The notes under the pieces: model-generated | Told to the model about the DNA's origin: nothing | What the model saw: only the letters and a program-made list of their open reading frames with translations | Databases searched by the model: none | In this document: piece after piece, positions 1 to 6,501 of the stretch | How the letters are laid out: each line of letters begins with the position of its first letter | Position numbering within the stretch: position 1 is the stretch's first letter | Assembly: GCA_014534155.1 (NCBI GenBank) | Contig: JACVSB010000047.1 | Coordinates: 1-9,560, forward strand | DNA: 9,560 nt | DNA from: Thermoleophilia bacterium | Lineage (GTDB): Bacteria > Actinomycetota > Thermoleophilia > Gaiellales > Gaiellaceae | Direction: 5' to 3' | Position numbers and translations under genes: made by a program

Positions 1-546
1 GCAGAGGAGCAGCATCAGGAAGTACGCCACGTTGGCGATCAGGTAGACGTCGCGGGCGGCCAGGCCGAGCGAGCCGAGAACGAGCCCGAAGGACGTGCAC
101 GAGACGACCGTGACCACGACGACGAGCGCAAGCGCCGGCAGAGCCTCGCGCGGGGGATCGAAGCGCAGGAGCAGGCGGCCGGCGGCGAGGCCGAAGGCCG
201 AGACGACGAGGCCGCTGACGACGAACGGGAGCGCCCGGCCGAGGAAGAGCGGGAGGCGGCGTGCCGGGGTCGCGAGGAGGGGAGCGAGCGTTCCGAACCA
301 GCGGTCGTTCGCTATCGCCATGGTCATGCCGTAGATGCTCGCCATCCCGCACGCCTGCACGGCGTTCCCGACCACGAAGAACGCGTCCGACTCGAGCCCG
401 GCGAAGCGCCCGAGGTACGCGAAGAAGAGGATCTGGAAGAGCGGCGCCCCGATCAGCGTCGGGATGTACATCGCGGGGTGGACCCAGTTGAAGAGCGCGC
501 GGTACGCGATCGCGCCTCCGATCAGGAAGACCCGCAGCGAGCTCAC
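1..546 (-). CDS. ABC-2 type transporter permease, partial (C-terminus beyond left edge)
   Basis: Membrane subunit of an ABC exporter, probably partner of the permease encoded just upstream. The visible 182 residues begin MSSLRVFLIGGAIAYRALFN and contain hydrophobic segments near residues 28-45, 56-76, 107-125 and 137-160, with a charged loop carrying NDRWFGTL around residue 80. That loop resembles the one between the second and third membrane segments of ABC-2 (DrrB/NodJ-like) permeases, where a phrase such as 'W..GTLE.LL..P' is common. The GTG start (546-544) overlaps the TGA of the preceding gene (545-543) in the shape GTGA, and no Shine-Dalgarno sequence is visible, so translation is probably coupled. 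The reading frame is open to base 1, and the last membrane segments are missing only because the window ends. Substrate unknown. The family assignment is solid; the pairing with the second permease is inferred from operon position. Confidence 0.85.
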   Translation of the reverse strand, partial: MSSLRVFLIGGAIAYRALFNWVHPAMYIPTLIGAPLFQILFFAYLGRFAGLESDAFFVVGNAVQACGMASIYGMTMAIANDRWFGTLAPLLATPARRLPLFLGRALPFVVSGLVVSAFGLAAGRLLLRFDPPREALPALALVVVVTVVSCTSFGLVLGSLGLAARDVYLIANVAYFLMLLLC

Positions 547-1307
547 GTGAGGGAGAGCGTGGCGCGCTCCCGGGCGAGGCGGAGAAAGACGCGCAGGACG
601 AGGGCGGCCACGGCGACGTAGACCGCGCCGAGCAGGAGCGACATCCCGATGGCCGGGAGCGGGTCGCCGCCGAACGCGGCCTCGCGCAGCGCGCGCCCGC
701 CCCAGCTCGGGGCGAGGAACCAGCCCAGGCTCGCCGCCCAGCCCGGAAGCGCGGAGGCGGGTACGAGCAGGCCCGCGACGAGCCAGACCGGATAGGTGAG
801 GAAGGTCGTGAGTGCGCTCGCGTGGCGGTAGAGGACGAACGAGGACGCGATGAGCAGTCCGAGGAGGCCGAGGCTGACGAGCGTCGCGACGAGCGCGAGG
901 GCGAAGAGGAACGGGTGGGCGAGGGCGAGCGGCACCCCGAAGACGAGCCGTCCCCAGACGAGCGTGGCGACGAGCGAGTAGACGCCGACGATCGACGTCG
1001 AGAGCGTCATCGGAAGCACGATGAGGACGAAGGGGCGCGGTGCGGCCACGAGGAGCTCGAGCGTCCCCTGCCACCGCTCCCACTGGAGGAGCGCCCCGGA
1101 CCCGAACAGGGTCGAGCCCCAGACCCCCATGAGACCGGCGCCGAGCGCCGCGTAGAGGAGGGACTCCTCCCGGACGCCCGCCTTGAACATGTAGAAGGCG
1201 ATCGTCGCGAAGATCACGGGCTGGATGACAGACGTGACGAGGAAGAACGCGGACTGGGAGAGCGACCGCATCGAGAGGAGGGAGCCGAGCCAGAGGAGGC
1301 GAAGCAC
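543..1307 (-). CDS. ABC-2 type transporter permease
   Basis: Integral membrane subunit of an ABC-2 exporter, 254 residues, the usual length for the DrrB/NodJ-like family. About six hydrophobic segments can be seen: near residues 20-42, 50-72, 93-120, 130-155, 165-185 and 218-240. The loop after the second carries WERWQGTLELL (residues 76-86), the ABC-2 hallmark 'W..GTLE.L' just before the third segment. The start is GTG at 1307-1305, sharing its first base with the TAG stop of the ATPase gene (TAGTG), and the stop overlaps the GTG of the next permease. The three genes therefore form a tightly coupled ATPase-permease-permease operon. Two different permeases suggest a heterodimeric membrane channel. 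The cargo cannot be read from the sequence: members of this family export drugs, lipids, polysaccharides and ions. Confidence 0.9.
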   Translation of the reverse strand: MLRLLWLGSLLSMRSLSQSAFFLVTSVIQPVIFATIAFYMFKAGVREESLLYAALGAGLMGVWGSTLFGSGALLQWERWQGTLELLVAAPRPFVLIVLPMTLSTSIVGVYSLVATLVWGRLVFGVPLALAHPFLFALALVATLVSLGLLGLLIASSFVLYRHASALTTFLTYPVWLVAGLLVPASALPGWAASLGWFLAPSWGGRALREAAFGGDPLPAIGMSLLLGAVYVAVAALVLRVFLRLARERATLSLT

Positions 1308-2275
1308 TAGTCGTCCGTGACGAGCGCGACGTACGCGTCCTCGAGGGTCGGCTCACGTGTCGTCATCCGCCCGATTCGCGCTCCGTCGAGGAGGGGGAGG
1401 AGCTCGTCCGGCCGCCCGCGCCCGCGCGGGGAGCGAACGAGCAGGACCTGCGACTGGTCGCGGACGTCGACCGAGACGGACGTGACGCCCGGAGCCCGGC
1501 GAAGACGCGCGATCACGTCATCCGGTACGCCGTACGCCTCGATCTCGACGACCGTCTCCTCGGCGACGCGCCGCTTCAGCTCCGCGGGGGTCCCCTCTCC
1601 GACGATCCGCCCTCGGTTGATGACGGCGATCCGGTCGCAGAGCTCGTCTGCTTCGAACATGTAGTGCGTCGTCAGCAGGATCGTCTTCCCCGTCTCCGCA
1701 AGCGTCGTGACGATAGAACGAAGCTCGCGCGCACCGACCGGGTCGAGACCGATCGTCGGCTCGTCGAGAAACACGACCGCCGGGTCGTGCAGGAGGCCGC
1801 GCGCGATGTGGAGGCGCTGGCGCATCCCGCGGGAGTAGCCCTCCACCCGCTCGCGCTCGCGCCCCGTGAGCCCGACTAGGTCGAGGAGGGACCCGATCCG
1901 CCGCTTCTGCTCCCGGGCCGGAACCGCGTACAGCTCGCAGAAGTAGCGGAGGTTGTCGAGCCCCGAGAGACGCTCGTACAGCCCGCGATCTCCGCCGAAG
2001 ACGTAGCCGATCTGCCGTCGCACGTCCCGGACGTCTCGCACGACGTCGTGCCCGAGGACGCGGGCCGAGCCCGAAGTTGGTATGAGGAGCGTGGTCAGGA
2101 TCTTGATCGTCGTCGTCTTGCCCGCGCCGTTCGGGCCGAGGAGCCCGAAGAGCTCTCCGCGCGGCACGGCCAGCGAGATGCCCTGGACGGCCTCGATCTC
2201 AACCGACCGCCGGCGTAGCGAGCCTGTCGAGGTCCGGTACGTCCGACGCAGGTCGAGGGTCTCGATCGCGTCCAC
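1307..2275 (-). CDS. ABC transporter ATP-binding protein (DrrA/NatA-like)
   Basis: Cytoplasmic ATPase that powers the two ABC-2 permeases downstream; 322 residues. Walker A is GPNGAGKT (47-54), the signature is YSRGMRQ (147-153), Walker B is VVFLDEP (167-173) with catalytic Glu172, the D-loop is GLDP (176-179) and the switch His is H204. The C-terminal part, about 240-320, fits the accessory domain of DrrA-type ATPases (DUF4162-like). Two departures stand out: the Q-loop position reads YVFGGDRGLY with no Gln, and the signature has SRG in place of SGG. Both may be normal for this subfamily. The start is GTG at 2275-2273; an in-frame TAG at 2287-2285 rules out any start further upstream. There is no clear Shine-Dalgarno sequence. 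It is divergent from the deacetylase gene. Assignment is firm, substrate unknown. Confidence 0.93.
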   Translation of the reverse strand: MDAIETLDLRRTYRTSTGSLRRRSVEIEAVQGISLAVPRGELFGLLGPNGAGKTTTIKILTTLLIPTSGSARVLGHDVVRDVRDVRRQIGYVFGGDRGLYERLSGLDNLRYFCELYAVPAREQKRRIGSLLDLVGLTGRERERVEGYSRGMRQRLHIARGLLHDPAVVFLDEPTIGLDPVGARELRSIVTTLAETGKTILLTTHYMFEADELCDRIAVINRGRIVGEGTPAELKRRVAEETVVEIEAYGVPDDVIARLRRAPGVTSVSVDVRDQSQVLLVRSPRGRGRPDELLPLLDGARIGRMTTREPTLEDAYVALVTDD

Positions 2276-2287
2276 GAGAAGAGGCTA
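2276..2287 (-). promoter_or_regulatory. Possible -10 element for leaderless transcription of the ABC operon
   Basis: On the minus strand TAGCCT (2287-2282) fits the actinobacterial -10 pattern TANNNT. It lies 6 bases before the GTG of the ATPase gene, the spacing expected when transcription starts at the start codon itself (a leaderless mRNA). The lack of a Shine-Dalgarno sequence agrees with this. No convincing -35 box is visible about 17 bases further upstream. The match is short and could be chance. The rest of the 72-bp divergent region (2288-2347) shows no other clear signal. Confidence 0.25.
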
Positions 2288-2347
2288 GCCGCAGGCGCGG
2301 CGACGCCGGGGTCGGCCGCCCAGCCCGCGTGCGGCAGGATAGGCGGC

Positions 2348-3388
2348 GTGCCTCGAGGAAACGGGGAGGCGTCCCGGGAGGTAGTACGCGCACGCGATTC
2401 CGCGCACCGATCCGTCGCGCGTCGTCTCGCGCGAGCGGCGGCCCCCGCTGCGGCGAGCATCGGTGAGCTCTCGGCCCGCGCGTCGAGCCCTCCTCTCGGC
2501 CTGGTGCTCCTCTACCACGAGGTCCGTGAGCAGGCGAGAGCGCCCGACGACGAGGTGGTGCCGAGCGTTCCTGTCGCGGGGTTCGAAGCGCAGCTTCGCC
2601 GTCTTCGCTCGCGATACGACGTCGTCCCTCCCTCGCAGCTTCTCGCCGCCGCACGCGTGCGACGGCGGGGGGAGCGGTACCCGGTCGCGATCACGTTCGA
2701 CGACGACGCGCGCAGCCACGTCGAGCTCGCGGCGCCGGTGCTCGAGCGCCTGCGTTTGCCCGCGGCGTTCTTCCTTACCGGCGCCTCTCTGCGTGCGCCG
2801 TGCGCATTCTGGTGGGAGCGCTTGCAGCGAGCCTACGACGAGGGGCGCGACGACCTGCTCGCCTTGCCGATGCTCGCCGGGACGCGGCCGCACGGGACGA
2901 GGCGACCGCCGCGCGAGCTTGCGCGCGCCGTGCAGGCGTTGACGCCGCCCGAGCGGGACTCCGTCGCAGCCTGGCTCGGTGACGGGCTCGGCCCCGACCC
3001 CGAAGGGACGGGCCTGCGCGCGAGCGACGTCCGCGCCCTCGCCTCGGCCGGCTTCGAGATCGGCTTCCACACGGTCCGCCACGACCCGCTCCCGTCGCTC
3101 GACCACGAGGCTCTCGCGCGCGCGCTCGTCGAGGGGCGCGCAGAGCTCGCGGCCGCGGCTGGCCGGTCGGTCACGATGATCGCCTACCCGCACGGGCTGG
3201 GAGACGTCCGCGTGGCGTGTGCGGCCCGCGAAAGCGGATACGCCCTCGGCTTCGAAGGGGGCGGCCGGCCGGTCTCGGCCGGCGTCGACCCACTCCGCAT
3301 CCCCCGCATCGGCACCGAGGCATCACCGAGCCTCCAGGCCCTGCGTCTCGCGCGCAGCGTCATCGCCGCGCTTCGAGGTAGGGCTTGA
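2348..3388 (+). CDS. Polysaccharide deacetylase (NodB/CE4-like)
   Basis: Probable metal-dependent carbohydrate esterase family 4 enzyme, which removes N-acetyl or O-acetyl groups from glycans; 346 residues. After a loose N-terminus the conserved core begins at LLYHEV (54-59). Motif 1 is TFDDD (116-120), with D118 as likely base and D119 as metal ligand. Motif 2 is HTVRH (241-245), giving two metal-binding His. YPHG (280-283) stands where the later conserved motif lies, and RIPR is at 317-320. The Gly after the two Asp is replaced by Asp. About 120 residues separate motifs 1 and 2, longer than in compact NodB domains; the extra part contains FWWERL (154-159). No signal peptide is evident, so it may act in the cytoplasm or be anchored by partners. 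The GTG start is the only ATG, GTG or TTG in frame before the core. It converges on the glycan operon and overlaps its last gene by 29 bp, which supports a role in modifying that glycan. Confidence 0.85.
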   Translation: MPRGNGEASREVVRARDSAHRSVARRLARAAAPAAASIGELSARASSPPLGLVLLYHEVREQARAPDDEVVPSVPVAGFEAQLRRLRSRYDVVPPSQLLAAARVRRRGERYPVAITFDDDARSHVELAAPVLERLRLPAAFFLTGASLRAPCAFWWERLQRAYDEGRDDLLALPMLAGTRPHGTRRPPRELARAVQALTPPERDSVAAWLGDGLGPDPEGTGLRASDVRALASAGFEIGFHTVRHDPLPSLDHEALARALVEGRAELAAAAGRSVTMIAYPHGLGDVRVACAARESGYALGFEGGGRPVSAGVDPLRIPRIGTEASPSLQALRLARSVIAALRGRA

Positions 3389-4301
3389 GCCAGGCGGGCG
3401 GCGGGGACGCGCTTCGGCGGCCGATCCTCATCGTCCAGCTCCCGGCGAGAGCGGCGCCGGCGCGGGCGAGGTCCGCGGGGCGGCGCTCGTCGCGCGCCGC
3501 GCTGAGGTAGAGGGCCGCCGCTCGCCGACGCCGCCCGGCGCGCCGGTACCCGACCGCGACCCAGCGCGCCATGGCGGCGTCGCTGAACCGCACACCGTGC
3601 TCGCGTGCGGGGGCGTCGTGCTTGCGGACAAGGTACGCGAACTCCTGGAGGACGTCGCGGGGGTCGGTCAGGAGCATGTTCGTCGCGTGCTTTCGGTAGC
3701 CGACGAGGACGTCGGGGCAGGCCGCAGCCGTCCCGGCCCCGGCGAGGCGGATCCAGAGATCCCAGTCGGCGAGCTGCGCCAGGTTCTCGTCAAACCCGCC
3801 GAGCTCGTGCACGACGGCCGTTCTCGCCACGACGTTCGATCCACCGGCCGGGATCATCGGCCGTTCGAGGAGGCGGCGGCGCAGCGTCCGGGGATCCGGC
3901 GCCGGCGCGTAGCGCGCGACCCGGCCGGACTCGTCGAGAACGGCGACCGCGGCGTACGCGAAGACCGACGACGGCGAGGCAGCATCCAGCTGGCGGCGCA
4001 GCTTGTGCGGCGACCAGAGGTCGTCGTCGTCGAGGAACGCGATCCACTCCCCGCGCGCTGCCGCGATGCCGGCGTTTCGCGCGCGCGCGACGCCGAGCGA
4101 GCGCTCGTGCCGTACGACGCGGACGCGGCCGTCGCCGAGACCCGCGACCTTCGCCCGCGTCTCGTCGGCGGAGCCGTCGTCGACGACGACGACGTCGAAC
4201 GAGACTCCCTGCTGGCGGAGCACCGCCTCGAGGGTCTCGGAGAGAAGGGCCCAGCGGTCGCGCGTCGGGATGACGACGGTGACGTCGAGCGGATCGCTCA
4301 C
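3360..4301 (-). CDS. Family 2 glycosyltransferase
   Basis: Transfers a sugar from a nucleotide-activated donor to a growing glycan or lipid-linked acceptor, probably at the inner face of the membrane; 313 residues. The GT-A fold is clear: TVVIPTRDRW (8-17), VVVVDDGSADETR (37-49), the phrase GVARARNAG (70-78), the metal-binding DxD region FLDDDDLW (89-96), GGFDE (168-172) and WDLWIRLA (180-187) with the presumed catalytic Asp181. GYRKHATNM (201-209) is usual in this subgroup. The frame is open further upstream, but the region before VSDPLDV is Arg-rich shadow sequence. The GTG at 4301-4299 overlaps the TGA of the upstream gene (4300-4298) as GTGA, which decides the start. It is the last gene of the operon; its end overlaps the convergent deacetylase gene. 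Donor and acceptor unknown. Confidence 0.9.
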   Translation of the reverse strand: MSDPLDVTVVIPTRDRWALLSETLEAVLRQQGVSFDVVVVDDGSADETRAKVAGLGDGRVRVVRHERSLGVARARNAGIAAARGEWIAFLDDDDLWSPHKLRRQLDAASPSSVFAYAAVAVLDESGRVARYAPAPDPRTLRRRLLERPMIPAGGSNVVARTAVVHELGGFDENLAQLADWDLWIRLAGAGTAAACPDVLVGYRKHATNMLLTDPRDVLQEFAYLVRKHDAPAREHGVRFSDAAMARWVAVGYRRAGRRRRAAALYLSAARDERRPADLARAGAALAGSWTMRIGRRSASPPPAWLKPYLEARR

Positions 4302-5254
4302 GAGCGCGTTTGCAACCCCTGCGAGGCGACGCCGCCGGCGTCCCCACCGCCCGCGAGGCGGCGCGGCGCGCGCGCCACCCCGACCCCGTAGCGCAACCCG
4401 GCCAACGTCCCGCGCAGGACGAGCGCCTCTTCGCGGACGCCGAGGAAGCGCCCGCTCACGAGCGCCCGTGCCGCACGGCGCGAGCGGAGTCCGAGCCAGC
4501 GAACGAACACGAGGCCCGCGTTGGGGTCGCCCTCGCGAACCCAGATCGCGCACGCGGCGCCCATTCCGAAGCCATAGGGGAAGCGGCGGCCCAGGCGCTC
4601 GGCTCGCGTCTTTCGCTCGTGGAAGACGACGAGGGCGGGGTCGTACTGGATCCGCGCGCCGGCACGAAGGAGCCGGTAGAAGAGGTCCATGTCGTTCGCC
4701 GCCCCGCCCGGGCTCCCGGCGCCGAGGCGCTCGTCACAGCCGCCGACGCCCTCGTACCACGCGCGCCGAAGCGCGAAGTTGTTCCCGCTTCCGACCGCCC
4801 ACGGAGCTGCCCAGCGCCCGAATGTCCGCGCTCGTTTGCCCGTGCGCGAGGCGACCGCGTAGCGCTCGGGTAGGTCCGCCCCGAGCGGGAGGACCGGCCC
4901 CGTGAGGACGTCCAGCGACGGCCGGGAGAAGGCTGCCGCGATCCGCTCGACCCAGTCGGCCGCCGGCACGCAGTCGTCGTCGAGCACGGCGACGACCGCG
5001 TTGCTCGCCGACCGAACCGCTTCGTTCTGGGAGGCCGAGAGGCCCTGCGCCGCGTGGCGGACGTACACGACCGTCGCTCCCCGGCCGCTCCGCGCTTCCA
5101 CCACCGCACGCGTCTCGTCCCCCGCGCTCTGATCCACGACGACGACCTCCGCCGGCGGTGCGGTTCCCGAGAGAAGCGCGTCGAGGCAGCGCGCGAGCGC
5201 ATCCGCGCGCTCGCGCGTCGAGATCGCGACGGAGACGGCGCCCCAGCCCGTCAC
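4298..5254 (-). CDS. Family 2 glycosyltransferase
   Basis: GT-A fold sugar transferase of a surface-glycan pathway, 318 residues. Motifs: VSVAISTRERADAL (7-20), VVVVDQSAGDETR (37-49), GLSASQNEAV (71-80), the metal-binding LDDDC (91-95), VGSGNNFALRR (154-164), GGCDERLGAG (171-180) and NDMDLFYRLLRAG (187-199), in which Asp188 or Asp190 is the presumed base. A hydrophobic stretch after residue 225 (FPYGFGMGAACAIWV) could lie against the membrane. The long open frame upstream of residue 1 is Arg-rich, low-complexity shadow. The GTG start at 5254-5252 overlaps the TGA of the GT4 gene (5253-5251) as GTGA, and the stop overlaps the next GTG the same way. Sister gene to the GT2 downstream, but clearly different in sequence. 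Sugar specificity cannot be assigned. Confidence 0.9.
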   Translation of the reverse strand: MTGWGAVSVAISTRERADALARCLDALLSGTAPPAEVVVVDQSAGDETRAVVEARSGRGATVVYVRHAAQGLSASQNEAVRSASNAVVAVLDDDCVPAADWVERIAAAFSRPSLDVLTGPVLPLGADLPERYAVASRTGKRARTFGRWAAPWAVGSGNNFALRRAWYEGVGGCDERLGAGSPGGAANDMDLFYRLLRAGARIQYDPALVVFHERKTRAERLGRRFPYGFGMGAACAIWVREGDPNAGLVFVRWLGLRSRRAARALVSGRFLGVREEALVLRGTLAGLRYGVGVARAPRRLAGGGDAGGVASQGLQTRS

Positions 5255-6501
5255 GCCGCCTGTCCGGCGGAGGCCCGCTTGCCGAGAAGCGTCTCGTAGA
5301 GAGCGGCGTACTCGCGCGCGGCCCTCCCACCGCTCGCGTTCGCGAGAGCCCACTCGCGGGCGCGGCGTGCGAGCCCTGCGCGCGCCGTCTCGTCGCCGAG
5401 GAGCTCGTCGACCGCGGCCGCGAACTCCCCGTCGCTCTCGGCGAGCCGCAGGTGCTCGCCGTCGACGACGTCCAGCCCCTCGGCCGCGAGCGGTGAGGCG
5501 ACGACCGCCTTGCCGGCCGCGAGCGCGTCCAGAAGCTTGACGCGCATCCCTCCGCCGAGGCGAAGCGGCAGGACGACGAGCGCCGCGCGGTCGAGGTACG
5601 GCGTCACGTCGTCCACGCGGCCGGTGACCGTCACCGCGCCTCCGGCGAACGCTCGGGCACGACCGGCGGGATCCTCGCCCACGATCGAGAGCGAGATGTC
5701 CGGATGCCGCTTCTCGAGCGCCGGGAGAATCGCCCGGACGAGGCGCGTGGCGGCATCGACGTTCGGCGGATGGACGAAGTTCCCCACGAAGACGAGGTTG
5801 GGCGGGAAGGCACCAACCGGATCGAGCGGGACGGCGGGCACGGCCAGGCCGAACGGGATCCGGTGGATCGGCGTCGTCGTCCCGAGTCGCTCGAGCGCGT
5901 TGCGGTCGCGCTCGGTGAAGCAGACGAGGGCGTCCACGTCCGCGAGTCGCTCGCGCTCGTAGCGGATCCACGCGGAGAGGTCCGCGCGGCGGAGGACGCG
6001 GCGCACTCCCGCCTCGTCCGACCACCGGTCCCTCGCGGCGTCGGCTCCCGGCTCGTGAACCGTGAGCACGCGCGGAGCGGGCGCGCCGGCAAGCGCGCGC
6101 ACGTACTGCGCCATGACGTGGAACTCGATCTGAACGATGTCGGGAGCCCACGTCCGCACGAGCGCACCCACGCGACGGGCGTACGCACGGACGTTCCAGT
6201 CCTCGACCCACACCGGCCGGCCGCGGACGAACGCACTCCCGAGGCGCGCCGCCCGGAAGGCTGCGGCGGGGCGGGAGTCCGAGCCGTCCGGCCTGCGCAC
6301 TTCCTCGGCGAGAGCGCACCCGCGGGCGAGCTCCTCGTCCATGGCCTCCTCGCGCGGGGACCGGAGGTAGAGACACGCGACGTCGTGCTTCGCGACGAGG
6401 TGAGAGAGGAGCTCCGCGATGACGCGCGCGCCTCCGTGCGGCGCGTCGCTGCGGGGCGGGAACGGCACGAGGACGAGGAGCCGCCGGCGCGGGGGCGTCA
6501 C
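5251..6501 (-). CDS. Family 4 glycosyltransferase (GT-B fold)
   Basis: Retaining glycosyltransferase of the two-lobed GT-B type, 416 residues. The N-terminal lobe starts LLVLVPFPPRSDAPHGGARV (8-27), with the acceptor-side Gly-Gly of GT4 enzymes. The linker region carries VHEPG (148-152) and CFTERDRNAL (194-203). The C-terminal lobe has LVFVGNFVHPPNVDAA (236-251), LSIVGEDP (271-278), TVTGRVDDV (291-299) and the donor-binding stretch RLGGGMRVKLLDALAAGK (314-331) followed by VVASPLAAEG (333-342), where E341 is the probable nucleotide-sugar ligand. The first Glu of the usual E-x7-E motif is not evident, which is common in this 'GGGMR.KLL.A' branch. The start is GTG at 6501-6499, overlapping the kinase-like gene's TGA as GTGA, with a good Shine-Dalgarno GGGGAGGG at 6518-6511. 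Probably adds one sugar in the same pathway as the neighbouring GT2 enzymes. Confidence 0.92.
   Translation of the reverse strand: MTPPRRRLLVLVPFPPRSDAPHGGARVIAELLSHLVAKHDVACLYLRSPREEAMDEELARGCALAEEVRRPDGSDSRPAAAFRAARLGSAFVRGRPVWVEDWNVRAYARRVGALVRTWAPDIVQIEFHVMAQYVRALAGAPAPRVLTVHEPGADAARDRWSDEAGVRRVLRRADLSAWIRYERERLADVDALVCFTERDRNALERLGTTTPIHRIPFGLAVPAVPLDPVGAFPPNLVFVGNFVHPPNVDAATRLVRAILPALEKRHPDISLSIVGEDPAGRARAFAGGAVTVTGRVDDVTPYLDRAALVVLPLRLGGGMRVKLLDALAAGKAVVASPLAAEGLDVVDGEHLRLAESDGEFAAAVDELLGDETARAGLARRAREWALANASGGRAAREYAALYETLLGKRASAGQAA

Noticed and set aside
3264..3283. Perfect 7-bp inverted repeat (GCCGGCC, loop GGTCTC, GGCCGGC) in the deacetylase gene
   Set aside because: Inside a coding region with no T-tract, and such GC palindromes are expected by chance at this base composition.
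4176..4197. GTC/GAC trinucleotide runs that recur near 5138 and 8881, looking like short repeats
   Set aside because: They encode the VVVVD strand shared by GT2 enzymes, so they reflect protein homology and not a DNA repeat.
3219..4391. Long plus-strand open frame (390 codons) opposite the last glycosyltransferase gene
   Set aside because: Arg/Gly/Glu-rich translation with no domain, produced by the high-GC third-position bias of the minus-strand gene.
4301..6376. Long N-terminal extensions of the minus-strand glycosyltransferase frames (for example 692 residues from 6376)
   Set aside because: The extra residues are Arg/Pro/Gly-rich shadow of the upstream gene. GTGA overlaps at 4301, 5254 and 6501 give natural starts right before the conserved GT motifs.
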